Positions 55,601 through 63,625 of a DNA stretch of 64,000 nucleotides are shown here, one piece after another. The stretch spans positions 21,512,001-21,576,000 of the forward strand of contig NC_133007.1 of the NCBI RefSeq assembly GCF_048564905.1, written 5' to 3'. Origin of the DNA: Vicugna pacos (lineage: Eukaryota; Chordata; Mammalia; Artiodactyla; Camelidae). Numbering within the stretch: the stretch's first letter is position 1; the number at the start of each line of letters is the position of its first letter. Under the pieces are notes generated by a model, which was given only the letters and a program-made list of their open reading frames with translations, made no database searches and was not told where the DNA came from. Both the position numbers and the translations under genes were made by a program.

Positions 55601-57427
55601 GAGAGCACTGACCACCCAATCCTGGCAGCCCAGACGCTGCTAGGTCTTGGCTGGGTGTATTTGAGCTCAGGTCTTCTCACATCAGCAATAAACAAAGCCT
55701 CACAGGCTATCAGTGTGAGAAATAGGATGTGATCCCCACAGGTCAGGTCCTGTTGCAGCAAACAGTGCTACGTAGCTGCCTGTACAGTGACTGGAGTCCC
55801 AGGTATAAGATATCTTATTTTGAACTGCATCATTTGACAAATAATAAAAGGGGGTTCAGAGATTGTGATAACTGAATTGTCCATTCTTTAATAAACGGTT
55901 ATTAATAATTTCTGAATAAAGTACTTAACTGTGATTATTGTAATAGTCATAGCTTCCATCAACTATGTGCCAAGTACTTTATGTATATCATCTCTAATCT
56001 ATGAAACAGTCTTACATGACATATCTTACTAATCGCATTCTACACTTAAGAAATAGAGGCTCACACACCTAATAAAAGACGGAGCAAGGATTTAATATCA
56101 AATACTTCCGACACTTAAGCTGGTGCTGTGGGGAAGAGGAGTAGATGTTGGAAATTTTCACTTTATTGCCTCCTAAGTTCCTGAAGCAGCTCCTTGGAAA
56201 AACATTTAGGAAACTCCCTTCTAGACCAAAAAGAGTGAGACTTGAGGTCACCCTAATTGGTAGAATCAGACAGAAGGAGATGCCTCTTTGCCCTGAACTG
56301 CTTGAAATTCACTGTGCTGACCACCTGGAGCTCGGATATCATTGCATGTGGCTAATTTCAGGTCTATCCAACACAACCAAGAAGCACTCCAACAGGTTGG
56401 GTATAGATATAAATAGCCCTGCTGCTTCCTGTGTTTTTATGGTGAGTGAAAATGAAATCAAAAATGACGAGAGATCAGACTGAAAATTCAACCCCGAGGT
56501 CTAGGCTCTCCCTGCTCATATATGCACCTAGGAGTTCTTCTAGAGCTCTCCTCACTGCCCACCCTACCCCTACTGCTCTCAGGTCCCTGGTGCTACCCAG
56601 ACCATCCTCCCTGAATCCCTGGGGAAAGCAGGATCCCAGAGGGACAGCAGTTGCCACAGTCCCAGGTGGCTGAGATCCTCCCAGGGATACTGGGTCAGCT
56701 GTGCCCACTGGAGAAAAGTGTTGCCCAGAAAATAGCTGGGAAATGTTTTCCAGAAACTAGCAGGACTTGGGCCTTGCGGGGAGGTAGGATGTCAAAGAGA
56801 AAGGATATTCAGATGGAGGCCACCTAGCCCAAGGCCACCAGACCATCTCCAGATCCCCAGTGAAGCCTCCATAGTCCAGGATATGTGATAAACAAGGCAG
56901 GATGTAGAAAGAGGCTCCCGCAGTCCTCTCTCTCCCCAGGAAATTGATAGGTGACTTGACATCAGCCGAATTTCCCTCTGTCTCTCTGTGGGTTTTATCC
57001 ACATGGTACAGGGAATAAACTCATGACTCAGTATTTCTTAGGAGGAAAACTTGGGGATGAGAAAGACATTCTGAGCTCAGACTTACTTGGGACAAGGGTT
57101 AGAACATCACCTATTCGTGTCTGTGAGACAGTGCGTGCGCACACACACACACACACACACAGCTCAGAATAAAGTGGAACCTGCAGAATAATTACCAAAA
57201 GGAGAGGATTTCCCTGATTTTACCAACTAGAATCCCCAACAGAAATGTGAGCAGCCTCAGAGGAAGACCAGTAGCAAGAGATGTGGCCATAGTGTGGACT
57301 TACCCATGAGCAGGACAAGGAGAGGGGTCCGTAGAAAAGGAGAGACTGCGTGTGGATGACTCTTCAGTGGTTTATTGGACAGAAGTTGGGGAGCCCAACC
57401 ATCTGTATGTCTCCTTGGGCCCACCAT
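38998..57427 (-). CDS. LY9: LY9 (CD229, SLAMF3) lymphocyte receptor, whole coding span, ten exons
   Basis: Ten minus-strand exons join in phase (124, 330, 276, 339, 270, 105, 54, 335, 72 and 69 nt) to encode 657 residues; human has 655. Order: leader 1-about 47, IgV to 151, IgC2 to 243, second IgV to 356, second IgC2 to 446, transmembrane about 452-475, and a cytoplasmic tail. The tail has ITSMs TVYTQV (Tyr603) and TIYCSI (Tyr627) and a C-terminal YENL (Tyr653) of the Grb2-binding YxN type. LY9 is the only SLAM receptor with four Ig domains; it binds itself and signals through SAP. All exons are open. It converges with CD244, as in human. Confidence 0.97.
40105..40258 (-). mobile_element. Camelid tRNA-Ala-derived SINE
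   Basis: Reverse-oriented: GGAGGTACTGGGGATTGAAT, TGCATGCTAGGTATGCA and ACTGAGCTGTACCCTCC. In LY9 intron 9. Confidence 0.9.
40265..40590 (+). mobile_element. LINE-2 3' end
   Basis: Degraded L2 ending CCATAGCACTTAGCCCAGTT and GGTGTTCAATAAATATCTAC. Confidence 0.7.
40835..40985 (+). repeat. MIR SINE
   Basis: Forward MIR: CTGTGTGAACTTAAGCAAAA and GGTGTTATAAGGATCAGATG. Confidence 0.65.
41471..41542 (-). CDS. LY9: LY9 exon 9: ITSM 2
   Basis: A 72-nt phase-0 exon encoding [20 protein letters not shown] and on, with TIYCSI identical to human. The acceptor is TTTCAG|AGAAAG and the donor ATG|GTGAGA. It is too short for open-frame scans. Confidence 0.94.
41931..42265 (-). CDS. LY9: LY9 exon 8: main cytoplasmic exon with ITSM 1
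   Basis: Encodes about residues 500-611, an acidic and serine-rich tail with [19 protein letters not shown] and the ITSM TVYTQV (human TMYAQV). An upstream human TLYSVL motif reads TGYIKL here. The acceptor is TTCCAG|AGCCAA and the donor ACG|GTGAGC. The exon ends at a codon boundary. Confidence 0.94.
42615..42830 (-). repeat. MIR SINE
   Basis: Reverse MIR: ACTGTGTGCCAGGCAATGTT, CATTTAATCTGCATAAAACC, CAGATGAGGAAACTGGAAC. In LY9 intron 7. Confidence 0.8.
42928..43095 (-). repeat. MIR SINE
   Basis: Second reverse MIR: CAGTCCTCACAGCAACTCTG, AAGGAAACTGAAGCTTAGAG and AGAGCTAGGATTGGGAC. Confidence 0.7.
43428..43608 (+). mobile_element. Camelid tRNA-Ala-derived SINE, best-preserved copy
   Basis: Forward head GGGGGAGGGTATAGCTTAGT, anticodon-like CTTAGCATGC, B box GGTTCAATCCCCAGTACCTC, then a (TAAA)n run and an A-rich tail. 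The flanks AAAAAAGTAAGTT and AAAAAAGCAAGTT form a probable target duplication. Confidence 0.92.
43667..43696. repeat. (TG)15 microsatellite
   Basis: Uninterrupted TG units shortly after the SINE tail. Confidence 0.95.
43760..44890. other. LY9 intron 7 stretch, nothing recognised
   Basis: No confident repeat or exon. Short overlapping frames at 44029-44494 are compositional. Confidence 0.4.
44897..45065 (-). mobile_element. MER20 (hAT-Charlie) DNA transposon
   Basis: Reverse-oriented MER20: TTCTCAAAATTTAATAG, CAGATCTTGTTAAAATGCAG, ATGCCCATGCTGCTGGTCA and GACCACACTTCGGG. It ends 60 bases from LY9 exon 7. Confidence 0.85.
45125..45178 (-). CDS. LY9: LY9 exon 7: short juxtamembrane exon
   Basis: A 54-nt exon encoding [17 protein letters not shown], matching human [17 protein letters not shown]. 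The acceptor is TTCTCAG|GTTCAG and the donor CCAG|GTAATA. As a multiple of three it can be skipped in frame. Confidence 0.93.
46057..46161 (-). CDS. LY9: LY9 exon 6: transmembrane segment
   Basis: Encodes about residues 447-481. [11 protein letters not shown] leads into a hydrophobic run ending YFWKQKRR, parallel to human GPERNTKLWIG and WKRKGR. The acceptor is TTCACAG|GGCCT and the donor CGAG|GTGGGT, phase 1. Confidence 0.95.
46310..46490 (-). repeat. Degraded MIR-like fragment
   Basis: TTATTGGACAGTCATATTCTAGGC and CTGGGATTTAAATGCAGG (each in part) follow reverse MIR order, much worn. Confidence 0.4.
46655..46835 (+). repeat. MIR SINE
   Basis: Forward MIR: CTGTGTGACCTTGGGAAGGT, CTCAGTTTCTTTATCTGTG, GATTGTTGTGAAGG. 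In LY9 intron 5. Confidence 0.85.
46944..47448 (+). mobile_element. hAT-type DNA transposon with inverted ends (MER1/MER58 group)
   Basis: The ends TGTGCTGCCCAATAAGGTAG and TCTATTGGAATACGCTGCTG are approximate inverted repeats. The interior carries CCTTGAAATGTGG and an AT-rich core. It looks end-to-end, about 505 bases, non-autonomous. Confidence 0.65.
47564..47833 (-). CDS. LY9: LY9 exon 5: second IgC2 domain
   Basis: Encodes about residues 357-446: [39 protein letters not shown] and [10 protein letters not shown], then NICPG. It matches domain 4 of human LY9. The donor CCAG|GTTGCT is weak but is the only site that keeps phase 1 and the family end point. Confidence 0.94.
48036..48197 (-). 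mobile_element. Camelid tRNA-Ala-derived SINE, left arm of an inverted pair
   Basis: Reverse-oriented: GGAGATACTGGAGATTGAAC and GTGCATGCTAAGCACACAC. In LY9 intron 4, 128 bases from an opposite copy. Confidence 0.9.
48326..48448 (+). mobile_element. Camelid tRNA-Ala-derived SINE, right arm of an inverted pair
   Basis: Forward: GGGGAGGGTATAGCTTAGTT, GTGCTTAGCATGCACAGAG, GGTTCAATCCCCAGTGTTTC, then an A-rich tail. Confidence 0.92.
49324..49662 (-). CDS. LY9: LY9 exon 4: second IgV domain
   Basis: Encodes about residues 244-356, with [31 protein letters not shown] and [12 protein letters not shown], closely matching domain 3 of human LY9. Human SSQDCSLKI reads SSQDYSLKI here. The acceptor is CTGCAG|ATCTAG and the donor TACC|GTAAGT. 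Confidence 0.96.
50180..50455 (-). CDS. LY9: LY9 exon 3: first IgC2 domain
   Basis: Encodes about residues 152-243, beginning [20 protein letters not shown], with C2 cysteines in CNITLICSV and [10 protein letters not shown]. The human equivalents are CNITLMCSV and ICTAQNPVS. The acceptor is CCTGCAG|AGCAG and the donor ACAG|GTAACT. Confidence 0.96.
50695..50822 (+). mobile_element. LINE-2 3' tail
   Basis: TTGTGAAATCCTTGAGGACA, GCCTGGCCCATGAAAGGCAC and a TGAATGAATGAAC end are the L2 3' terminus. In LY9 intron 2. Confidence 0.8.
51050..51345 (-). mobile_element. Ancient L1M fragment
   Basis: Old L1-like phrases in reverse (CCAGAGAGATTCTAGTTATA, AATGTATCTTGGAAATTG), related to the copy at 38310-38690. 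Confidence 0.5.
51382..51780 (+). repeat. 5' LTR of the MaLR element
   Basis: Contains AGGCTGAACTGTGTCCTCTC, CCCCCAGTACCTCAGAATGT, ATATGACTGGTGTCC and GCTGTTTAAGTTACTCAGTC, all MLT1-type LTR landmarks. Confidence 0.85.
53126..53526 (+). repeat. 3' LTR of the MaLR element
   Basis: A second copy of the same landmarks: GGGCTGAATCATGTCTCCCC, TACCTCCGAATGTGACTG, CAGTATGACTGGTGTCC and TTGTTTAAGCCACTCAGTCT. Confidence 0.85.
53737..54066 (-). CDS. LY9: LY9 exon 2: first IgV domain
   Basis: Encodes about residues 42-151, beginning [19 protein letters not shown] and containing [11 protein letters not shown]. The homophilic LY9 contact lies in this N-terminal domain. The acceptor is TTTGCAG|GG and the donor TATG|GTGAGT, both phase 1. 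Confidence 0.96.
54325..54440 (+). repeat. MIR SINE fragment
   Basis: TGTGACTTTGGATGAATTTC and CAGCTATAAGATGGAAATG follow forward MIR order. Confidence 0.5.
54500..54690 (+). mobile_element. Ancient L1M 3' end
   Basis: TTCATTGCAAAATTCTTTCAAG and GAGAATTTTCATAATTAAATG (in part) resemble the last bases of old L1M 3' UTRs. Confidence 0.45.
55425..55600 (-). repeat. MIR SINE
   Basis: Reverse MIR: TCATTTAATCCTCAAAACTG, CCATTTTTCAGACGAGGGG and CAGAGCCTAGATTCTG. In LY9 intron 1. Confidence 0.75.
55955..56110 (-). repeat. MIR SINE
   Basis: Reverse MIR: CATCAACTATGTGCCAAGTA, AGAAATAGAGGCTCACACAC and GAGCAAGGATTTAA. Confidence 0.7.
56111..57303. other. LY9 intron 1, nothing further recognised
   Basis: No confident repeat apart from the (AC)n tract at 57139-57161. 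Overlapping frames near 56145-57004 lack recognisable motifs. Confidence 0.4.
57139..57161. repeat. (AC)n microsatellite
   Basis: About eleven CA units, 140 bases inside the intron from LY9 exon 1. Confidence 0.95.
57304..57427 (-). CDS. LY9: LY9 exon 1: start codon and leader
   Basis: The start [13 protein letters not shown] matches human MVAPKSHTDDWAP, and the exon ends in the hydrophobic run TPLLVLLMG before the donor ATGG|GTAAGT, phase 1. The long polar N terminus before the hydrophobic core is a known peculiarity of LY9. The exon is too short for simple open-frame scans and was found by extending upstream from exon 2. Confidence 0.93.
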
Positions 57428-57689
57428 GATGGTCTACTTGCAGACTTCAGGCTGAAGGAGGAAGTACTTACCACAGCTTCCGCAATCGTGTGTGTGTGTG
57501 TGTGTCCCAGGGAGAGTTGTTTATACCCAGCACCACAAGCACCACAAATTCTTCTCACATGCTCAGCCTTGGGTAGAGGTCTCAAGTCTATTAACAGCCT
57601 TCACGGGATTTGCAAACCGATGTCAGTCATCACTTGCTTCAATCTCAGGTGATTTGGGTTCTAAACTTGGCTCTAAAGATGCCCCTTAA

Positions 57690-58250
57690 AGCTCTCTATC
57701 TCCTGCCCTTGTACAATCACCTCTTCTTGCATGTGGGCTGGATTTACTGACTTGCTCCTAGTGAGTAGAATGCAGCAGAAGGAATGGGATGTAACATCTG
57801 AAATTAAGTTACAGAAAGCCTGTGTCTTCCACCTTGGGCTCTCTCTCTCCACCCTTCCTGCATACCCCTACCCCTCCCTGAGCTTATGCAAGGAGCCAGG
57901 TATTAAGTTTTGAGCAGTAGATCCCCAAGATGAAGAAGGCCTCCAACCTCCAGTCAACACCCAGCACAGAACTGGTGTCTCTGGCCAACAGTCGATGAGA
58001 ACCTGAGGTCTGCCAAGAGCCTCAGGAGTGAAACTGGGAGTGGATCCTCCACTCGGAGGGCCTTGAGATGACTGCAGTCCTGGGTGACATCTTGACTGTA
58101 GCTTAATGAGGGACCCTGAGCCAGAGGCACCCAGCTACGCTGTGCTTGGATTCCTGATCCACAAAAACTGTGAGATAATCAGTGCTTGTTGTTTTAAGCT
58201 GCTAAGTTTTGTAATTTGTTACACAGTAATGGGTAACGGATACAATGCTT
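57690..58250 (+). mobile_element. Solo LTR, MaLR/ERVL-like
   Basis: Landmarks: TGCATGTGGGCTGGATTTAC, CACAAAAACTGTGAGATAAT, TGTTGTTTTAAGCTGCTAAG and a GTAATTTGTTACACAGTAAT end. It is a single worn LTR with no internal part nearby, just upstream of LY9. Confidence 0.65.
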
Positions 58251-58679
58251 CAATAAACTCCCTATTTTGCATAAGCCATTTTGCGTTGCCTTCCTGCCAA
58301 TGCAAGAGAAAGACTTTAACTAATCTGGAAAAAGCACTGGGGATGGATGTTGCAAGTGACAGTTGTAGAATTAGCTGAGTTGAGAAGTGAGGTTGCGGAT
58401 AGCATAATTCCCTTCATCTTGCCTTGGGAAACTGATTTCTTTAAAAAAGAATTGATAGTGCAATAGCTGGTTAAACTGTAGCTTCTTCAGAAGTTGGTCA
58501 TGAGCTGATGTTGCGCAGTCTTGAGACTGAAGGCCTGCTAAAATTTGTGCTCTAGGAGCCTCTCCTGCCTCACTCTAGTCCTGGCCCTGTGGCTAGAACA
58601 TGGCTATCTGGAGTTGCAGGACACGGGGCCAGGAAAGGTTGCCACAGCTCAGATAAAGCACCTCATAACCCAGGAGCTA

Positions 58680-59046
58680 TGTATGGACTAAATGATTGTA
58701 TCGTCCCAATATTCACATGATGAAGTCTAATCCCAAATGCAATGGTATTAGGAGGTGGAACCTTTGGGAGATGATGAGGTCAAGAGGGTACAGCCCACAT
58801 GAAGGGGATTAGTGTCCTTATACAAGAGACCCCAGAGAGCTCCCTTGCCCCTTCCACCATGTGAGGTTCACAGTGAGAAGATGGCTGTCCGTGAATCAGA
58901 AAGCAGGCTCTCACCAGGCACCAAATCTGCTGGTGCCTCGATCCTCACTTCCCAGCCTCTAGAACTGTGAGAAGTAAATTTACGTCATTTATAAGGCATC
59001 CAGTCAATAGTGTTTTTGGTATGGTGGTCCAAATGGACTAAGACAC
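58680..59046 (+). mobile_element. Solo LTR, MLT1/MST-like MaLR
   Basis: GTATGGACTAAATGATTGTA, GGAGGTGGAACCTTTGGGAG, CCATGTGAGGTTCACAGTG and TCTAGAACTGTGAGAAGTAA give the MaLR LTR order. Solitary and old. Confidence 0.8.
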
Positions 59047-59254
59047 CAGATTAAAGGCAATGACAGTTTGGCAGGTGTTTTAAAGCAAAAGTGGGCATGA
59101 GTCAAGAACTCTAGAAAACTTACTCCAGCAGCAGATTGGAAGGTAGACGGAAGGAATGAAACTGAGATGAGGAGACAGGTAATGGGCTATTAAGGAGCCC
59201 AGGTAAGAGCAGGAGAGCAGGCACAATCTGGGTGGGAGGAAAGGGTTCAAAAAT

Positions 59255-59425
59255 ATTGATAATAATAAAAATAATCATTAACATTTGTTGAATAATTACA
59301 ATGAGTAAGGCTTTATGCTTGGACCTTTACATATGTTTTCTCTTTTAATTCCCAAATCAACCCTATTTGGTTGATACTCCTATTATTTCCATTTTAGAGA
59401 TGAGGAAACTGAGGTTTCGTAAGGG
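59255..59425 (-). repeat. MIR SINE
   Basis: Reverse MIR: AACATTTGTTGAATAATTAC, TTTCCATTTTAGAGATGAGG and AAACTGAGGTTTCG. Confidence 0.8.
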
Positions 59426-59429
59426 AAAT

Positions 59430-60925
59430 GTCACTGGAAGGACCTTCTTTGAATTTGTGAACATAGGTAGACACAGTCTTGTGATACTTGGAATTCAAAT
59501 GAAGTATCATTTAAGTACAGCAATCAAATACAGTAAAAATCTAAAATAATGTGAATTTCCATAGACTACAGTTGGCACATGGGGTCCTGAACTCATCCAG
59601 CCCCTGTCCTTACACAGGGAAGATTAATATTCTCATTGAGCGATGGATACAAATGTATCTAGTGTTGGGAAGCAGAGAGGAGGCAAGTTGGTCCCAACAT
59701 CTCTAGTTGTTCAGTGTCCTCGGACCAGGCCAGCAAATGGGTGCAAATGACCAGAAAATGTCTGGAATCCCCGCTACTGTCCTGGGAATTCAGCCAGTCA
59801 CAGCCCCCAGAAGCACCTGTTTACTACGCATTGCACCCAGGTAGCGTCAAACCCCAGGCTGGGCTGCAATTTACATTCCGCAGCCACAGTGCCAAATTCA
59901 GTTGCATAGATTCACCATGAGCCCCTAACCAGCCCTTCACTGATGTTGCAGTTAAGATGATCCTGTATTTTACACAACTGCACAACCGGACTTCTTGGAC
60001 TTTACTTTTAATAGTATGTAGGGTTTTAATACGTATATTCTCCTAAAGATTGGAAGACTATGAAAAGAGTATAGAATTTTGACATGGTCAATGCTCTTTA
60101 CACCTAAATGGAAAGAGTGTTAAATGTCTTAAGAGCTAAAAGAGATGCAACAGAAAATCAAGTGCTGTAGCTACAGAAAAGGGAAGAATCTGGTGATATC
60201 ATAGGTTGCAAGTTGAATCTAGGGGGCACAGGATTTGAGCTCCGCCTTTTAGAGGGCATGAACAAAGCAAGTAAAGAGACCTCAGTGGGTCCCATCAGCT
60301 AATGTCTCAGTGATATCTGGTCATTAGGCAACCTTCCTTGGTTGAGGAGGTACCCCAAGGAAGAGATGGGATTGAGATGACATAATTGTTTTATATGTAG
60401 TTATGAGTCTTTCAGTCCTGGAAAGATAAGGAATTCAGAATAGACACATTCAAGAAATCAACTAATAGTTTTTGTTTAAGTATACATATTGTTTGAGAAA
60501 TTTAAGTTATTAAAAGAATAGCTAACTTTGTGGTTCTGATTTGAATTATGTCAGTAAGTAATTGATTAACATTTGTGATTTTAACTGGAAATCTTGTTAA
60601 GTTTATATGAAGTATTGAATATTTTAAGACAACTTAAAAATAACCATACTTACAAGTTTAATGTATTAGATTTACAAGCCTTCTTTAAGTATTTAGGAAA
60701 GTTTACTTGCTGATTAAAATACTTTAAAAGGAAATTAAATGTATTACACTTAATAGTGAGGTTTGAAGTGCTTAAAGGAACCAATTTATAAATTTATAAA
60801 ATGAGTCGAATGTTATCAATAACCCCTAAAAAGGGTTGCTAAAAGTTGCCTGATAATATGATTTGTAAGCTGAATTGAGGCTGACCCAGCTTTATAATTT
60901 GCTTTTTTTAGTAAATTGAATATTA
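59430..60925. other. AT-rich intergenic stretch, nothing recognised
   Basis: Mostly low-GC sequence upstream of LY9 with no confident gene or repeat. Confidence 0.4.
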
Positions 60926-60930
60926 ATTCC

Positions 60931-61060
60931 TTTTTTTTTTTTTTTTGGTGGAGGTAGGGAGGTAATCAGGTTTCTTTGTTTGTTTACTTGTTCATTAATG
61001 GCTCTACTGGGGGTTGAACCCAGGACCCTGTGCATGCATTGAGCTATATACCCTCTCCCT
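60931..61060 (-). mobile_element. Camelid tRNA-Ala-derived SINE with deletion
   Basis: Reverse-oriented: CTCTACTGGGGGTTGAACCC, CCTGTGCATGCATTGAGC. Part of the anticodon-arm region is missing. Confidence 0.88.
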
Positions 61061-61284
61061 GAATATGAATTCTTAAAAGCAAATGGCCTATGAATTTTTT
61101 TTATTCAGAAAAACCACCCTCAAGGAAATAAATGATAATGAGGAAGTCTTACTGGCTGGAAAGAAGTTTGCTAAGGTCACATGGCCAGCAAGCAGCACAG
61201 GCAGGGTTCCACCCCAAGCACCAACCCTGAGACTAAACCATCTGTGTCACCTTATTTTTCTATTGACATGATTTTCTCTCCCAT

Positions 61285-61395
61285 TTGCCTGTGAGCCACA
61301 GGCTTACAGAGACTTTCTTTCTTCCTTGAATCCCCAGTCACAACACAGTGCCTTTTTGGCACCCGGCAGGAGCTCACATGTGTGTTGAATAAATC
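61285..61395 (+). mobile_element. LINE-2 3' tail
   Basis: TGAATCCCCAGTCACAACAC, AGTGCCTTTTTGGCACCCGG and GTGTGTTGAATAAATC form an L2 terminus. Confidence 0.65.
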
Positions 61396-61944
61396 AGTAA
61401 GGAGACCCTAGTGAGAGTAGCATCCTGGAGTCCGAGAGAGGGGACTATTTCAAGCAGGGAGGGCCCCAATGTCAAATTCCACCAAGCAGTCATGTAAGAC
61501 AAGGTCCAAAGGATGTGATCAATAGGAGGTTGTTGGTGACCTTCTTAGAAGCAACCTGAATTCTCTTCAAGTCTTGTTGGGGCAACTGGCCTCCATATAA
61601 TTGTCAAAGTCTGAGAAGTCAGGGGGCTGATAGAAGACACTAGTCACCGTCACATCCTTATGGAGATGCCAGCAGAGTCTGCATAGCCCTGCAGAGCCAT
61701 CAGGACTCTTGATACAACTCCCTCAACTGTACCACCAACAGGACAAGACAGCAAAATAATACGTGACCCAGTCCTGCATGGTTGGATGTTGAGGTGGTCC
61801 CCAAGGTCTTGTCCCCTGGACTCTTCCAGCCTTGTTCCTGTGCTCAAGGAGCTCCAGGCAGCCTGCGCTTTCCTCATTTCTGTCCTTGGGCCATTCTGGG
61901 CTTGCTCTTCTCTGCCTGCCGACTCAGTGTCTGCCCATGTGCTC

Positions 61945-62480
61945 ACCAAGCATGTAGGAACTAAGCCCTTAGTGTATGCTGACACTGAGCTGGTCACTGG
62001 GACTTGAAAGATGAAAATGGTACGACTGCCCTCAAGGGAGGCTGGAAGTCACTGGGAAGAGTGTGCAGATAAGCATACATTTATGGAACAGCAGGGTAAG
62101 TGTTACCATAGAAGTGAGGACGGGGAAACTGAGAGGCCCAGAAGAGGGCACTGTTCTAGCCTGGGGTTTCAGAGAAGACTTTCCCAAGGTGGTGATGACT
62201 TTGGTGGGGGATAGGAGGATGTTAGGGGGAGGTAAGTGAAGCAGGTGGCAGGGATCTGGCAATCCAGTGAGCTGAACTGCAGGAGCCAATTTATAACTGT
62301 GAGAAATCATCAGGTGTGTGGGGGAGTCTGAATGTGAGACTTGGTGACAGAACATGAGGCCAAGAGGTTGGCAGGAGGTCAGCAGATCCTGAAGGTTTTT
62401 GTCCAGTAGGGCTGTGACCCTGGACTTTACCTTGTAGTGGGTGGGGAGCCTTGGGAGGGTTTAAAGCATTGTCAGCCTTG
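61945..62480. repeat. Possible ancient mammal-wide repeat (L2/L3-like)
   Basis: GACTGCCCTCAAGGGAGGCT, TTCAGAGAAGACTTTCCC and GACTTTACCTTGTAGTGG follow the order of the same worn repeat type suggested at 13520-14060. Confidence 0.35.
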
Positions 62481-62671
62481 GCTTTAAATAACTCATTCTG
62501 GTGCCTCTCACACATCTTTCTTTCACATCCCCTTATTTTCATATGCTATGACTCAAAAATTACATGTGATTAAAGAGGTGAACTCCAAAAACAGGAAACA
62601 CTTGAAGGCTGACACTGCATTTGCACAGTCCATCAGCTGTTGTCAGGCAGGCCAGTCTGCTGGTGAATATC

Positions 62672-62720
62672 ATGGGCCTTTCTCTACCATGGTCCTTGCT
62701 CCTCCTTGGTCTTCTCACTG
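62672..62720 (+). CDS. Probable signal-peptide exon 1 of an unidentified + strand gene (partial)
   Basis: The sequence reads MGLSLPWSLLLLGLLT plus one base, then the donor ACTG|GTAAGT. Three things support a real exon: a strong initiation context (A at -3, G at +4), a compact hydrophobic leader, and a phase 1 donor, the rule for Ig-superfamily leader exons and the same phase as CD244 and LY9 exon 1. It lies about 5.2 kb upstream of LY9, head to head with it. I do not recognise the leader; it does not match human SLAMF7, CD48, SLAMF1, CD84 or SLAMF6 leaders that I recall. No second exon is visible before the window ends. A chance open frame remains possible. Confidence 0.45.
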
Positions 62721-62841
62721 GTAAGTCTATCTTTGCTGCTATCTTCCAGGCACCTCTACCTGCCTACATGTTGGGTTTCTCCAGCAATGGGTAATTTTCA
62801 CTGAAAATGCTGCCTTCCTAAGAGCCAGAAGTAAGTGGTTA

Positions 62842-62844
<3 letters not shown>

Positions 62845-62873
<29 letters not shown>
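62845..62873. repeat. (TG)14 microsatellite
   Basis: Uninterrupted TG units 125 bases after the candidate signal-peptide exon. Confidence 0.95.
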
Positions 62874-63464
62874 GGAGGATGCTTGTGCTGTTACCTCAGG
62901 CCACACAACCCAGATTGTGTCCTTGTCACCCTCATATTTCTTCTGCTAATGAGCCACGAGGAGCCTGGACGTCCCCAGAGAGACTGATGGTGGGCCCATG
63001 AGATAGAGGATCCTCCACAGCCAGTTCCAAGACCTGCCTCTTGTCATTTCAATCCCCTTATGTCTTTCCCCTTCCTGCCTCTCCTGCCAGCCCCTGACAG
63101 TCACTTTCATGGTGAATTGACTTTCCTTTCCCATAAATGACTTCAGCAGGAGATCTCAAACTTGGCACCTTGCCGCTGTTCCCCTCCCTCTTTGTTTTTC
63201 CTGCTCACCCCACCCCCAGGGACCTGAGTGGTGGCAGGGGATAGGCTTGGGGAATAGAGCTCTTGAGAAATCTACGGTGACGAACCAGGTTCTGCTCTTG
63301 GTCTCCAGAGTTGCAGGCTTTCATTCTCCTTCAGGGGGAAACTGGGTAGAACTGATTATCTGAGTCACCTGTCTTCAGGGTGGCTCCCACCCCAGCCTTA
63401 GGGATGTCTCCTAGCCCACTATAAAATCCCTTAGATGTGTTTAAAACTTGGCAATTTATAAAGA

Positions 63465-63625
63465 ACTTTTATTTGAATTAAAACAAATCTGATCCCCACA
63501 ACAATCTTGTGATGTAGATAAGGCAGATAGTATTATGCCCCTTTTACAGATGATGGACTGAGGCTCAGAGAGATTAGGGGACATCTTTTGACACATGGCT
63601 GGTAATCTATGAAAATGGAAGTCAG
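63465..63625 (-). repeat. MIR SINE
   Basis: Reverse MIR: CCCCTTTTACAGATGATGGA, CTGAGGCTCAGAGAGATTAG and GACACATGGCTGGTAATC. Confidence 0.8.
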
